In this document: positions 1-8,044 of the stretch, piece after piece
Layout of the letters: each line of letters opens with the position of its first letter
Numbering within the stretch: position 1 is the stretch's first letter
The notes under the pieces: generated by a model
The model's input: the letters and a program-made list of their open reading frames with translations, nothing else
Database searches by the model: none
What the model was told of the DNA's origin: nothing
Program-made: the position numbers and the translations under genes
Assembly: GCF_036226525.1 (NCBI RefSeq)
Contig: NZ_CP108487.1
Coordinates: 2,418,001 to 2,482,000 of the forward strand
DNA: 64,000 bases
Source of the DNA: Kribbella sp. NBC_01245
GTDB taxonomy: Bacteria > Actinomycetota > Actinomycetes > Propionibacteriales > Kribbellaceae
Direction of reading: 5' to 3'

Positions 1-53
1 AGCACCAGCATCACATCGTCGTACACAACTTCGAGGTTCTGCACAGCCAGCAC
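1..53 (-). CDS. ABC transporter ATP-binding protein, N-terminus (partial)
   Basis: Only the first 17 codons are in the window. They read VLAVQNLEVVYDDVMLVL from a GTG start, preceded by an AGGAGG ribosome site six bases upstream. The pattern (x-V-x-N-L-E-V-V-Y) is the usual opening of LivF/LivG-type ATPases of branched-chain amino acid ABC transporters, where it forms the first beta strands before Walker A. The Walker motifs lie outside the window, so the family is an inference from the N-terminus alone. It follows hisH on the same strand after a 133-bp gap that repeats the ten-mer accggtgtca twice, so it probably has its own promoter. Confidence 0.6.
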   Translation of the reverse strand, partial: MLAVQNLEVVYDDVMLV

Positions 54-186
54 GTACGGCCTCCTGGAATCCCCGATTCCCTACCGTTTGGCGTGTGAGT
101 GTGACAGCACCGGTGTCATCTACGGAAGATGCCGAAGGCAAAAACCTCCGGTCGATGCCCGAACCGTGACCGGTGTCAGGAGTAAA

Positions 187-822
187 TCAGGAAAGGGAGC
201 TGACCCAGTTCCGTAGCAGCTCGGCGCCGGCATCGCCCGACTTCTCCGGGTGGAACTGCGTCGCCTGGAGCGGCCCATTCTCGACGGCGGCCACGAACCG
301 GTCCCCGCCGTACGACGCCCAGGTGACCTTCGGCGCGACCGAGTCCCGGGTGTCGGTCAGGCGCCATTCCCGGACGCCGTACGAGTGGACGAAATAGAAC
401 CGCTCGTGCTCGACGTTCTTGAACAGCTCGCTGCCGTCGGGTGTCTCCACCGTGTTCCAGCCCATGTGCGGAATGGGCTTGTCGGACTGCAGGCGCTCGA
501 CCACACCCGGCCACTGGTCGCAACCGTCGGTCTCGACGCCGTGCTCGATCCCTTGTTCGAACAAGATCTGCATGCCCACGCAGATGCCGAGCACGGGACG
601 GCCGCGGGTGAGGCGCTGATCGATCAGCTTGTCGCCGCGGACCGCTTTGAGGCCGGTCATGCACGCCTCGAAGGCGCCGACCCCGGGGACGAGCAGGCCG
701 TCCGCGTTCAGCGCCTCGTCGAAGTCGGACGTGACGGTGACGTCGGCGCCGACGCGTTGCAGGGCACGCTCGCCGCTTCGGATATTGCCGGAGCCGTAGT
801 CCAGCAGAACGACCTTCGTCAC
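187..822 (-). CDS. hisH: Imidazole glycerol phosphate synthase, glutamine amidotransferase subunit HisH
   Basis: HisH hydrolyses glutamine and passes ammonia to HisF for the fifth step of histidine synthesis, forming imidazole glycerol phosphate and AICAR. The 211-residue protein has the normal length. It opens with the typical [10 protein letters not shown] stretch, has the oxyanion region PGVGAF, the nucleophile motif GICVGMQ (Cys near residue 81) and the C-terminal FHPEKS motif supplying the catalytic His and Glu. Its ATG overlaps the hisB stop codon by four bases, so the two are translationally coupled. It is the last histidine gene here: the expected priA/hisA and hisF do not follow it in this window. 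Confidence 0.95.
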   Translation of the reverse strand: MTKVVLLDYGSGNIRSGERALQRVGADVTVTSDFDEALNADGLLVPGVGAFEACMTGLKAVRGDKLIDQRLTRGRPVLGICVGMQILFEQGIEHGVETDGCDQWPGVVERLQSDKPIPHMGWNTVETPDGSELFKNVEHERFYFVHSYGVREWRLTDTRDSVAPKVTWASYGGDRFVAAVENGPLQATQFHPEKSGDAGAELLRNWVSSLS

Positions 823-1418
823 AGGGCGCCCTTGGTGCTGGGAATGCCCGGCTGACGCGGGTCGAGCTCGGCGGCTGTCCGTAGTGCACGCGCGAATGCC
901 TTGAACTGGGCCTCGACGATGTGGTGCGGATCGCGGCCGGAAAGGACCCGCATGTGGATGCAGATGGCCGCGTTGAAGGCGAGCGTCTCGAAGACGTGCT
1001 GGGTCAGCGAACCGGCGTAGTCGCCGCCGATGATCGCGTACACCTGGCCGTCGGGCTCACCCGTGTGGACGCAGTACGGACGGCCGGAAAGGTCGACCGT
1101 ACAGTGCACGAGCGCCTCGTCCAGCGGGACGGTGGCGTCGCCGAACCGGCGGATACCGCGCTTGTCGCCGAGTGCCTCCTTGAGCGCCTGACCGAGACCG
1201 ATCGCGGTGTCCTCGACGGTGTGGTGGGCGTCGATGTGCAGATCGCCGACCGTGTTCACCTGCAGGTCGAGCAGCGCGTGCTTGGCCAGCGCGTTCAGCA
1301 TGTGGTCGTAGAAGCCGACGCCGGTCGAGATGTCCGCGCGGCCGGTGCCGTCGAGGTCGACCTCGATCACGACCTTCGACTCGCTGGTCTCACGTTCGAC
1401 CCGGGCAGTCCTGCTCAT
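819..1418 (-). CDS. hisB: Imidazoleglycerol-phosphate dehydratase HisB
   Basis: HisB dehydrates imidazole glycerol phosphate to imidazole acetol phosphate using a di-manganese site. The protein of 199 residues is the monofunctional type, without the histidinol phosphatase domain found in enterics. Metal-binding His-rich motifs are visible: [15 protein letters not shown] and, near the C-terminus, DPHHIVEA. I chose the ATG at 1418 ([11 protein letters not shown]) because AAAGGTGA lies just upstream; an in-frame GTG at 1433 is also open. The start is four bases after the hisC stop, so it is in the same operon. Codon use and length are ordinary. Confidence 0.95.
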   Translation of the reverse strand: MSRTARVERETSESKVVIEVDLDGTGRADISTGVGFYDHMLNALAKHALLDLQVNTVGDLHIDAHHTVEDTAIGLGQALKEALGDKRGIRRFGDATVPLDEALVHCTVDLSGRPYCVHTGEPDGQVYAIIGGDYAGSLTQHVFETLAFNAAICIHMRVLSGRDPHHIVEAQFKAFARALRTAAELDPRQPGIPSTKGAL

Positions 1419-1422
1419 CGCT

Positions 1423-2520
1423 TCACCTTTCACTTGCCTTGAGCACCTTTTCGAGAGCCGTCTTGAAGGCGGCCATTTCGGCGGCGGTGCCGATCGAGAC
1501 GCGGAGCCAGCCGTCCGGCCCGGTCTCGCGAATCAGCACACCGTCGTCCAGCAGCGACTGCCAGACGGCATGCCGGTGCCGGAAGGTGCCGAACAGTACG
1601 AAGTTGGCGTCGGAGTCGACCGCCTGCAGACCCTGGCTGCGCAACCAGTTCACGGTCTCATCCCGCTCTTGGCGGAGCTGGCCGACCCTGCTTAACAACT
1701 CGTCCGAATGCCGTAGAGCTGCCCGCGCGACGGCCTGCGTGACCGCGGACAGGTGGTACGGCAGCCGGACCACGCGCAGCGCGTTGATCAGGTCGTTGCT
1801 CGCGGCAAGGTATCCGACCCTGGCGCCCGCGAGCGCGAACGCCTTCGACATCGTGCGCGCGACGGCGAGATTCGGGTACGACGGGAGGAGCGTGGTGGCG
1901 CTGGGAGTACCTTCGCGCCGGAATTCGCCGTACGCCTCGTCGACGACCAGCACCGACCCGAGCTCCGCCGTACGGGCCGCGATCGCCTCGATCAGGTCGA
2001 TCGGCAGCGCCGTACCCGTGGGGTTGTTCGGCGAGGCGAGCAATACGACGGACGGGCGATGGCGCGAGATGGCGGCGAGCGCCTTACTCCGGTCGAGCGT
2101 GAAGTCCCCTTCGCGGCGGCCGACGATCCATTCGGTGTGGGTGTCGCGGGCGTACTCCGGGTACATCGAGTACGTCGGGGCAAAGCTGAGCGCCCGGCGG
2201 CCCGGACCACCGAAGGCCTGCAGGATGTGCAGCATCACCTCGTTCGACCCGTTGGCGGCCCAGATCTGCTCTGGCCGGAGGATCGCGCCGGACTCGCGAT
2301 AGAGGTACGCCGCGAGGTCCGCGCGCAGGTCGACGAACTCGCGGTCCGGGTACCGGTTGAGGCCCGCCGCTGCTTGGGCAACGGCGTGCGCGATGTCGGC
2401 GATGACGCGCTCGCTGGGTGGATACGGGTTCTCGTTGACGTTGAGGGCGACGGGCACGTCGAGCTGGGGTGCGCCGTACGGCTCGAGGTGACGGAACTCT
2501 TCCCTGATCGGCAGGCTCAC
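1423..2520 (-). CDS. hisC: Histidinol-phosphate aminotransferase HisC
   Basis: HisC is a PLP enzyme that transaminates imidazole acetol phosphate with glutamate to histidinol phosphate. The protein (365 residues from the GTG at 2520) is a class I/II aminotransferase. It has the substrate-loop motif [10 protein letters not shown], the SPNNPTG motif, VDEAYGEF and the [13 protein letters not shown] block holding the Schiff-base lysine. The start is fixed by a GTGA overlap with the hisD stop. A longer frame runs upstream to 2751 but lies wholly inside hisD and encodes Arg-rich shadow sequence, so I exclude it. Confidence 0.95.
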   Translation of the reverse strand: MSLPIREEFRHLEPYGAPQLDVPVALNVNENPYPPSERVIADIAHAVAQAAAGLNRYPDREFVDLRADLAAYLYRESGAILRPEQIWAANGSNEVMLHILQAFGGPGRRALSFAPTYSMYPEYARDTHTEWIVGRREGDFTLDRSKALAAISRHRPSVVLLASPNNPTGTALPIDLIEAIAARTAELGSVLVVDEAYGEFRREGTPSATTLLPSYPNLAVARTMSKAFALAGARVGYLAASNDLINALRVVRLPYHLSAVTQAVARAALRHSDELLSRVGQLRQERDETVNWLRSQGLQAVDSDANFVLFGTFRHRHAVWQSLLDDGVLIRETGPDGWLRVSIGTAAEMAAFKTALEKVLKASER

Positions 2521-3818
2521 TGGCTGAACCTCTGGGTGACCGCCGCGCCGTGAGCCGGGAGGTCCTCCGCGTTGGCGAGGGCGACGACGTGGTGCGCGAC
2601 GTCCTCGAGAGCCTCGCGGGTGTAGTTCACGACGTGCACGGCCTTGAGGAAGCTGCGCACGGACAGCCCGGACGAGTGGCACGCGCAACCCGCGGTCGGG
2701 AGGACGTGGTTCGACCCGGCGCAGTAGTCGCCCAGGCTCACGGGCGACCACGCACCGATGAAGATGGCGCCGGCGTTGTTGATCTTGAGCGCGCGCTCCT
2801 CGGCGTCGGCCGTCTGGATCTCGAGGTGCTCCGCGCCGTACGCGTCAACGACCGCGGTGCCCTGGTCGAGGTCATCCACCAGCACGATGCCGGACTGCTC
2901 ACCGTTGAGCGCCTCGGTGATGCGCTCGGCGTGCCTGGTCTGCTTTGTTTGTTTGTCGAGCTCTTTGGTGACCTCGTCGGCCAGTTGCTCGCTCGGCGTG
3001 ACGAGCACGCTCGCCGCCATCGGGTCGTGCTCCGCCTGGCTGATCAGGTCGGCGGCGACGTGCGCTGCATCGGCCGTGGCATCAGCCAGTACGGCGATCT
3101 CGGTCGGCCCTGCCTCGGAGTCGATCCCGATCTGGCCCTTCAGCAAGCGCTTGGCCGCGACAACGTAGATGTTGCCCGGACCGGTGATCAGATTGACCTT
3201 GGGACATCCGTCAAAGCCGTACGCGAATCCGGCAATGGCCTGCGCCCCGCCCATCGCATACACCTCGTCGACGCCGAGCAACTCGCACACGGCCAGGATC
3301 GTCGGGTGCGGCAGCCCATCGGCCTGTGGCGGCGAGGCCACAGCGAGTGACGGCACCCCGGCAACCTGTGCCGGTACAACGTTCATCACGACGCTCGACG
3401 CCAGCGGCGCGCGACCGCCCGGGACGTACAGCCCGACCCGCTGGACCGGGACCAGCCGCTGCGTGACCTTGCCGCCCTTGGCCGGCTCGGAGTGCACGTC
3501 CTCGCCGCGCTCGTCCTCGCTGACCTCACGGACGCGCCGGATCGACTCCTCGAACGCCTCCCGAACCTCCTTCTCCAGCCCCTCGAGCGCCTTTTTCAGC
3601 GCCTCCGGCGGCACCCGCAGCTCCTTGACCGCCACATGGTCGAACTTCGCGCCGAACTCACGGATGGCGTCGGCACCCCGATGGCGGACGTCTTCCGTAA
3701 TGGGTCGGACGATGTCGAGGGCCTTCTCGACATCGAATTCGGCTCGGGGCACAAGGGCCTGAAGGTCAAGGACCTCACCAGCAGCCACGCGTCCCCGCAA
3801 GTCAACGCGGCGAATCAT
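2517..3818 (-). CDS. hisD: Histidinol dehydrogenase HisD
   Basis: HisD performs the last two oxidations of histidine synthesis, from histidinol through histidinal to histidine, with NAD and a zinc ion. The protein of 433 residues has normal length. Recognisable blocks are [29 protein letters not shown], the nucleotide-site motif GPGNIYV, and [11 protein letters not shown] followed by ISQAEHDP, which carry zinc and catalytic residues. It is the first gene of the hisDCBH operon, read on the minus strand. The 335-bp gap upstream, shared with a divergent gene, should hold the promoter and also carries repeats. No T-box or leader peptide rich in histidine codons was seen. Confidence 0.96.
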   Translation of the reverse strand: MIRRVDLRGRVAAGEVLDLQALVPRAEFDVEKALDIVRPITEDVRHRGADAIREFGAKFDHVAVKELRVPPEALKKALEGLEKEVREAFEESIRRVREVSEDERGEDVHSEPAKGGKVTQRLVPVQRVGLYVPGGRAPLASSVVMNVVPAQVAGVPSLAVASPPQADGLPHPTILAVCELLGVDEVYAMGGAQAIAGFAYGFDGCPKVNLITGPGNIYVVAAKRLLKGQIGIDSEAGPTEIAVLADATADAAHVAADLISQAEHDPMAASVLVTPSEQLADEVTKELDKQTKQTRHAERITEALNGEQSGIVLVDDLDQGTAVVDAYGAEHLEIQTADAEERALKINNAGAIFIGAWSPVSLGDYCAGSNHVLPTAGCACHSSGLSVRSFLKAVHVVNYTREALEDVAHHVVALANAEDLPAHGAAVTQRFSQ

Positions 3819-3893
3819 GTCCCGAGTTTACCGTCCACCACCCCTCACCCCCGCCGCCCGTCCACAGCCCGACACCCCGCCGCCAGGCAGCTA

Positions 3894-3951
3894 CACCACG
3901 CATGCCAACTGGGCCGCACCACGCATGCCAGGCGGGCCGCACCACGCATGC
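3894..3951. repeat. 23-bp tandem repeat, about 2.5 units
   Basis: Two 23-bp units (3894-3916 and 3917-3939) and a partial third share caccacgcatgcca and gggccg. They sit between the hisD start and palindrome A1, in the 335-bp divergent gap 3819-4153. The period matches the degenerate repeats at 25.7 and 48.7 kb. Confidence 0.7.
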
Positions 3952-4051
3952 ATCTTGCATTCATCGGTCCGAATCCGCCCTCTCCTCTCCACCGTCCCGC
4001 ACCCGACCGCCAACCCAAGAGGGCGGATTCGGACCGATGAGTGCAAGATGC
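3950..4051. repeat. Long inverted repeat, family A copy 1
   Basis: The arms are about 34 bp (3950-3983 and 4018-4051) around a 34-bp loop. The core reads tcggtccgaatccgccctct on the left, with its complement on the right. Compared with the other copies, the centre of the arm is changed on both sides, so pairing is kept. Outer bases gcatcttgca pair with tgcaagatgc. This copy lies in a divergent gap between hisD and the LON-domain gene, so it cannot be only a transcription terminator. Confidence 0.85.
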
Positions 4052-4153
4052 GGCACCCCTTCACCATCCCAACCACTCCCAACACCCGAGCCACCGATGT
4101 GACGGTTCGAATTACCCACCTCCCGACGTGGAGCTGGGCACTAGGCTCGTCAC

Positions 4154-4840
4154 ATGGACTCCCGCCTGCCCCTGCTGACCGTTGACACGGTCCTTTTCCC
4201 TGGGCTGGTCATCCCGGTGCCGGTGCGCGACGCCCAGAGCCGCGCCGTCATCCGTGACCTGGTCGAAAACGGCGGCGAACTCGTCTGCGGCGCTGTCACC
4301 ATCCGCGACGGCTACGAACTCGGCGACCGCGTCTTCCGTTCCCTGCACGGCATCGGCTGCGCCGCCAGCATCTCCGAGATCACCATGGACGCCGGCAACG
4401 GCGCGACCGGGGCCCTCGAAGGTCCCATGGAGGTGACTCTGACGGGCAACCGTCGCTTTCGCGTCTCCGAACTCGACGCCGACGGCGACTACCTCGTAGC
4501 CGACGTCGACTGGCTCCCCGAAACCCCCGGCGACGACCCCCTCGGCGCCGCCACCGTCGCCGTCGACCGCTTCCGCCGCTACGCCGAAGCCGTCACCGAG
4601 ATCAGCCAACCCGGCCTCCACATCGGCAGCCTCCCCGACGACCCCAGCACCCTCTCGTACCTAATGTCAGCCGCCATGGTCCTCCTAACCCCAGAACGCC
4701 AAAAGCTCCTCGAGGCCACCGACACCACCACCCGCCTAGCCCACCTAGTAGGCCTCCTAGACGCCGAACTGGCAGCCATAACCGCCCTCCCCAGCCTCCC
4801 CGCCACCGACCTCCCCTGGTCCAACATGTCCCCCAACTGA
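4154..4840 (+). CDS. LON substrate-binding domain protein
   Basis: The protein (228 residues) matches the stand-alone N-terminal LON domain, the part of Lon protease that recognises substrates, without the AAA or Ser-Lys protease domains. Typical features are the opening LPLLTVDTVLFPGLVIPVPV, a central GNRRFRV strand pair and a helical C-terminal half ending with the TLSYLMSAAMVLLTPERQKLLE segment. The family is common in actinobacteria, and its function is not well established. The last 53 bp of the gene are repeated exactly at 5573-5625, downstream of a small cassette. The frame ends in TGA here, whereas the duplicated copy ends in TAG. Confidence 0.85.
   Translation: MDSRLPLLTVDTVLFPGLVIPVPVRDAQSRAVIRDLVENGGELVCGAVTIRDGYELGDRVFRSLHGIGCAASISEITMDAGNGATGALEGPMEVTLTGNRRFRVSELDADGDYLVADVDWLPETPGDDPLGAATVAVDRFRRYAEAVTEISQPGLHIGSLPDDPSTLSYLMSAAMVLLTPERQKLLEATDTTTRLAHLVGLLDAELAAITALPSLPATDLPWSNMSPN
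4786..4838. repeat. 53-bp direct repeat, first copy (3' end of LON-domain gene)
   Basis: This segment, from cctccccagc to catgtcccccaact, encodes the last 17 residues of the LON-domain protein. It is identical over 53 bp to 5573-5625. The copies are offset by 787 bp and bracket the gene at 4916-5311. The layout resembles the duplicated gene end left when a cassette integrates at a 3' end. Confidence 0.9.
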
Positions 4841-4915
4841 CCAGCGCAGCGCGCTGGCGGTCTCACCTATCGACGCCAACGCGCTGCATCCAGCCGCCTT
4901 CTCAGACGAGCGGCG

Positions 4916-5311
4916 CTACGAACCTTCCCGGGGGCTTTCGTGCACGGGGGCGAAGCTCCGCCACCAGGACTCGTCCCGCCCGGCCGACTCAAACTTCTCA
5001 ATGCTCGACAAGACATGCGAGACGAACGGCTCGGGAAGCCGAACGGCGTGGTCGTCGACGTAATGCGCCAGTCCTTCAGGCCAGATATAACAGCCGTCGG
5101 TCAGCTCAAGCGATCCGTTATCGCGGCCACAGATCCTGCAGGGCGACTTCCCCATGCAGGCCCACACCAAGAATCCTCGTCTCAGGTATTCGCCTACCTG
5201 ATCCCGTTCATCCGCATCCCAGCCAGGATCCACAAAGGACTCCGGCGATGGCCACCCCTCAGCCCCGGCACCCGCCCAATACCCGATGAGGATCACTTCG
5301 GATCGAACCAT
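4916..5311 (-). CDS. Hypothetical protein in the repeat-bounded cassette
   Basis: I do not recognise this family with certainty. The 131-residue product is soluble, without signal peptide or membrane helix. It is acidic and aromatic-rich, with a single CRIC pair (Cys-x-x-Cys) near residue 60 followed by GRDNGSLELTDGCYIWPEGL, and a C-terminal helix ending in RSFAPVHESPREGS. The motif C-x-x-C plus a later Cys could bind zinc. I chose ATG 5311 because GGAGG lies nine bases upstream; GTG 5317 would be too close to it. It lies between two 53-bp direct repeats, in opposite orientation to the LON-domain gene, so it is probably a recent acquisition. A SUKH-like or immunity role is possible but unsupported. 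Confidence 0.6.
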   Translation of the reverse strand: MVRSEVILIGYWAGAGAEGWPSPESFVDPGWDADERDQVGEYLRRGFLVWACMGKSPCRICGRDNGSLELTDGCYIWPEGLAHYVDDHAVRLPEPFVSHVLSSIEKFESAGRDESWWRSFAPVHESPREGS

Positions 5312-5344
5312 CGCCACTCGCCTCCATCAAAGGGACCTCAACTC

Positions 5345-5536
5345 TTACCGCAGCAGACTTGGTTCGTGGTCAGATCCGCCCTCGCAATTGCAGATGAGCT
5401 TGGCCGGCGGGTGCGGAACCACCACCCACTCAGGCGCCCGGACCGCAGCGTCCGAAGGCAACGCTCCATGTTGGCCGACCAAGCACTGCGCAGGCGTTCG
5501 TAACAATGCTGGTCTCGCTGGGAATTTCCAGCCCAA
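5345..5536 (-). CDS. Possible small protein upstream in the cassette
   Basis: This open frame of 63 residues from a TTG start runs in the same direction as the 4916-5311 gene. It contains a plausible compact sequence (APEWVVVPHPPAKLICNCEG) with a Cys-x-Cys pair. The ribosome site is weak. It could equally be the remains of a longer gene cut when the cassette formed. Nothing else is evident in the 5312-5572 gap. Confidence 0.25.
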   Translation of the reverse strand: MGWKFPARPALLRTPAQCLVGQHGALPSDAAVRAPEWVVVPHPPAKLICNCEGGSDHEPSLLR

Positions 5537-5572
5537 CCTTGGAGGTCAATCGAGACGGCTGTCAGATCACCG

Positions 5573-5625
5573 CCTCCCCAGCCTCCCCGCCACCGACCTC
5601 CCCTGGTCCAACATGTCCCCCAACT
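5573..5625. repeat. 53-bp direct repeat, second copy
   Basis: This is an exact copy of 4786-4838. It lacks the rest of the LON-domain gene and is followed by TAG instead of GA. It ends 12 bp before the stop codon of the convergent DUF2019 gene. If the cassette 4839-5625 is removed, the LON-domain gene would end in TAG right beside that gene. Confidence 0.9.
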
Positions 5626-5637
5626 AGGCGACGTCTC

Positions 5638-5979
5638 TCACCAGTCCAGGTCCAGCGTCCCGGCTTCGAACGACTGCAGCGTGTACTTCGCGCTCACGCC
5701 GTGGAGTCCGCCAGCATCCTCAATCGCCGCCAACACCGCCCGAGCGCGCACGGGATCCCACACCAGGCACTCCGTCGCAGCGAGAAGTCGAACCCCAGCC
5801 GACTCATGCGCCATCAAACCCACGAGCGCCGCGCGACCATCGGCCGACTCCCGCATCTCCTTCGCGAGCACGTGAAGCCGATCAAAGACCACATTCGCCC
5901 GCTCCGCGTCAACGCCAACCAACGCATCCCATTCCCTGGCGCTTTGCTCGTACTCGTTGAGGTCCACCCGGCGGATCAT
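5638..5979 (-). CDS. DUF2019-like protein
   Basis: The protein (113 residues from ATG 5979) is all-alpha. It has the layout I associate with DUF2019: an N-terminal helix with NEYEQSAREWDALVG, then a pair of HEAT-like helices around AALVGLMAHESAGVRLLAATE, and a closing GGLHGVSAKYTLQSFEAG segment. Its biochemical function is unknown; members are often found near toxins or as immunity-like orphans. An alternative longer frame to 6135 overlaps the divergent antitoxin gene and is unlikely. It is divergent from the RHH/MazF pair, with 64 bp between the starts, so they may share a control region. Confidence 0.55.
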   Translation of the reverse strand: MIRRVDLNEYEQSAREWDALVGVDAERANVVFDRLHVLAKEMRESADGRAALVGLMAHESAGVRLLAATECLVWDPVRARAVLAAIEDAGGLHGVSAKYTLQSFEAGTLDLDW

Positions 5980-6002
5980 TCCAGTGTGCGGGGTGATGGG
6001 GC

Positions 6003-6043
6003 TTGTTATACCGGAGTGAATCCCGGAATGGTATGGTATTGGG
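6003..6043 (+). promoter_or_regulatory. Putative leaderless promoter of the toxin-antitoxin operon
   Basis: A tatggt hexamer at 6032-6037 lies seven bases before the antitoxin ATG, and no ribosome site precedes that ATG. This arrangement suggests that transcription begins at or next to the start codon. The half-sites cattcc (5977-5982) and ggaatg (6025-6030) are complementary and could be an antitoxin operator. This is inferred from sequence only. Confidence 0.35.
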
Positions 6044-6304
6044 ATGAGTAAGCAGATTACGGTGCGGCTGCCGGATGAGATCGTGGAGTTCATCGATCGG
6101 CTGGTGGACGACAAGTTGGCGCCCAGCCGGGCCACGGTGGTGGCTCGGGCGATGGAGCGTGAGCGGCGCCGGGATCTGGCGGCCAGGGATGCGGCGATCT
6201 TGGCCGCGTTGAGTGAGAACCAAGGCCCGGATGGCGCCGGGGCCGACGACCTGGATGAGTTGGCTAGTTATGCCGGGTCGACGCCGTTGACTGATCTCGA
6301 CTGA
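6044..6304 (+). CDS. Ribbon-helix-helix antitoxin
   Basis: The antitoxin has 86 residues. The N-terminal MSKQITVRLPDEIVEFIDRL is the classic ribbon-helix-helix (CopG/MetJ) DNA-binding fold, and the charged C-terminal tail would wrap the toxin. It should neutralise the MazF-like protein encoded next and repress the operon as a dimer or complex. Its TGA shares one base with the toxin ATG (TGATG), which is standard coupling for type II systems. There is no Shine-Dalgarno sequence upstream, so translation may be leaderless. The C-terminal half (GADDLDELASYAGSTPL) is acidic and probably disordered when unbound. Confidence 0.85.
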   Translation: MSKQITVRLPDEIVEFIDRLVDDKLAPSRATVVARAMERERRRDLAARDAAILAALSENQGPDGAGADDLDELASYAGSTPLTDLD

Positions 6305-6603
6305 TGCGACCGATCCACATCGCCCGGCTGGATAAGCCGCGGCCGGTGCTGGTGTTGACCCGTGAGCTGGTCCGCCCGCACCTGAACAACGTCACCGTCG
6401 CGCCGATCACGAGCACCGTGCGCGGTCTCTCGACCGAAGTGCCGGTCGGCTTGCAGAACGGGCTCGACCACCCGAGCGTGGTGAGTTGCGACAACGTGCA
6501 GACCATCCCCCGTAAGCAACTCGGCCGGGCGATCGGCTACCTGCTGCCTGACCAGGAACTCGCGCTCTCTGACGCGATCCGCTCCGCCTTCGACCTCGAT
6601 TGA
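6304..6603 (+). CDS. MazF/PemK-family mRNA interferase toxin
   Basis: The toxin has 99 residues and the PemK/MazF fold. It starts with a beta strand rich in basic residues (HIARLDKPRPVLVLTREL), then VTVAPITSTVRGLSTEVPVG, which holds the conserved Thr/Ser/Arg catalytic region, and VVSCDNVQTIPRKQLG, the usual third block. Such toxins are sequence-specific ribonucleases that stop growth when the antitoxin is degraded. It lacks the usual N-terminal GDI(Y/W) segment, starting close to the RP-x-L-V strand, as do shorter actinobacterial members. It follows the RHH antitoxin with a one-base overlap. Confidence 0.85.
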   Translation: MRPIHIARLDKPRPVLVLTRELVRPHLNNVTVAPITSTVRGLSTEVPVGLQNGLDHPSVVSCDNVQTIPRKQLGRAIGYLLPDQELALSDAIRSAFDLD

Positions 6604-6682
6604 CTCCCGCCGGCTCGAGTTAGCGGGCTCCCGGTGCCGCAGTGCGACGGCAATTGTCGGAGGCACGCTCTAGCCTGAGGGA

Positions 6683-7534
6683 ATGGCCGCCGAGTTCGAG
6701 CTTCGCAGCCGTAGCGCTTCCCCGGCGCTACGGCCGTTCGTGGCCGACCTCATCGGGTATGCCTATCCGGGCGAGCCGCCTGCCTTGCATCGCGGGTTGC
6801 CGTCGCAGTTCCTGACCGTGGTGATCAGCCTGGACGAGCCGATCGGGGTTTCCTGGCCGGGTGCGCCAGTCGACAAGTTCGACATGTTGATCAGCGGGCT
6901 GCATTCCCAGGCTGTGGCCATCGGCGAGTCGCCGAACCGTTCGGGTATCCAGCTCGCGCTCACGGCGGCCGGATCGCGCGCGCTTTTCGGCGTACCGCCT
7001 GGTGAGCTCGGGTCGATCGTCGTGAATCTGGACGCGCTGCTGGGCTGGCCGGCCAGGCAATTGGCCGATCAACTCCGGGAGATCCCGAGTTGGGACGGGC
7101 GGTTTGACCTGATCGAAGGCCTTCTCCTCAAGCAAGAGCCGGGCCGGATAGCCGACGGCGTCCGGCCCGAGGTGGGCTGGGCCTGGCGACGCCTGCGAGA
7201 AACGGCCGGCGCAGTCGGCGTACAGGACATCGCCAGCGAGGTCGGGTGGAGCCGCAGGCATCTGACCGACCGGTTCCGCGACGAATTCGGGTTGGCGCCG
7301 AAGGTCGCGGCCCGGGTGTTGCGGTTCGAGCGGGCCGTCGGGCGGCTCAAGCGCAGACCTCGCACGAAGCTGGCCGATCTCGCGTTTGAGGTGGGGTACG
7401 CCGACCAGGCCCATCTCACCCGCGAGTGGCACGCGTTGGCCGGGTGTTCGCCGCGGCAGTGGATCGCGGAAGAGCTCCCATTCGTACAAGAAAATCCGGC
7501 CGATGCGGAGCAAGCTGGGAGGTATGAGCACTGA
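6683..7534 (+). CDS. AraC-family transcriptional regulator
   Basis: The protein has 283 residues. The N-terminal 160 residues form an AraC ligand-binding-like region with the LPSQFLTVVISLDEPI strand and GIQLALTAAGSRALFGVP. The C-terminal 90 residues hold two helix-turn-helix units: VQDIASEVGWSRRHLTDRFR, then KLADLAFEVGYADQAHLTRE with a GCSPRQW end. That is the DUF6597-type architecture common in actinobacteria. It probably controls the VOC protein downstream, because its last 11 bp overlap that gene. No operator was identified. Confidence 0.85.
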   Translation: MAAEFELRSRSASPALRPFVADLIGYAYPGEPPALHRGLPSQFLTVVISLDEPIGVSWPGAPVDKFDMLISGLHSQAVAIGESPNRSGIQLALTAAGSRALFGVPPGELGSIVVNLDALLGWPARQLADQLREIPSWDGRFDLIEGLLLKQEPGRIADGVRPEVGWAWRRLRETAGAVGVQDIASEVGWSRRHLTDRFRDEFGLAPKVAARVLRFERAVGRLKRRPRTKLADLAFEVGYADQAHLTREWHALAGCSPRQWIAEELPFVQENPADAEQAGRYEH

Positions 7535-7949
7535 AACCCAGCAAAAGAAGAACGTGATCGGTGTCTGGCCGACACTGGTGTATCACGACGGAGCGGCTGC
7601 GATCCGCTTCCTGACCGAAGGCCTCGGCTTCCGGCTCATCGCGTCATTCCCCGGCAAGGCGGAGGGGTCGATCGCGCACTCCGAGCTGCTTTGGCCGACG
7701 GGTGGTGGCGTGATGGTGAGCTCGATCGACCGCGGCGTGGAGAGCGACTTCAACGTCCTAGCGGACAATCTCGCCTCGATCTACCTCGTGCACGACGACC
7801 CCGACAGCCTGCTGCAGCGCGCGCTGGCCGCCGGGGCGAAGGTCGTACGGCCGATGCGGGACGAGGATTACGGGTCGCGCGGGTTCACCGTGAGCGACCA
7901 CGAGGGCAACTTCTGGAGCGTCGGCACCTACGCAGGCGAAACTCCCTGA
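7524..7949 (+). CDS. VOC (glyoxalase/bleomycin-resistance fold) protein
   Basis: The protein has 141 residues and the paired beta-alpha-beta modules of the vicinal oxygen chelate family. The first module is LVYHDGAAAIRFLTEGLGFRLI and the second is SIYLVHDDPDSLLQRALAAG, ending in FTVSDHEGNFWSVGTY, where the Glu/His metal ligands are usually found. Such proteins include glyoxalases, dioxygenases and drug-binding proteins; the substrate cannot be read from sequence. The ATG lies inside the end of the AraC gene and is preceded by GGGAGG, so the two are translationally coupled. Confidence 0.8.
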   Translation: MSTETQQKKNVIGVWPTLVYHDGAAAIRFLTEGLGFRLIASFPGKAEGSIAHSELLWPTGGGVMVSSIDRGVESDFNVLADNLASIYLVHDDPDSLLQRALAAGAKVVRPMRDEDYGSRGFTVSDHEGNFWSVGTYAGETP

Positions 7950-7984
7950 GCCCGCTTGGCCTTGGTGCACGCATTGCGGGCGGG

Positions 7985-7993
7985 TTATCCACA
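7985..7993 (+). promoter_or_regulatory. DnaA-box-like sequence
   Basis: The sequence ttatccaca is a perfect match to the DnaA box consensus. It lies 52 bp upstream of recQ. A single box is expected by chance now and then, so regulation of recQ by DnaA is only a suggestion. Confidence 0.25.
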
Positions 7994-8044
7994 GGCGCGG
8001 CCTGGTGGCGGGAAATGCCGTCCGCCGGCTCGTAGAATCGCCCG

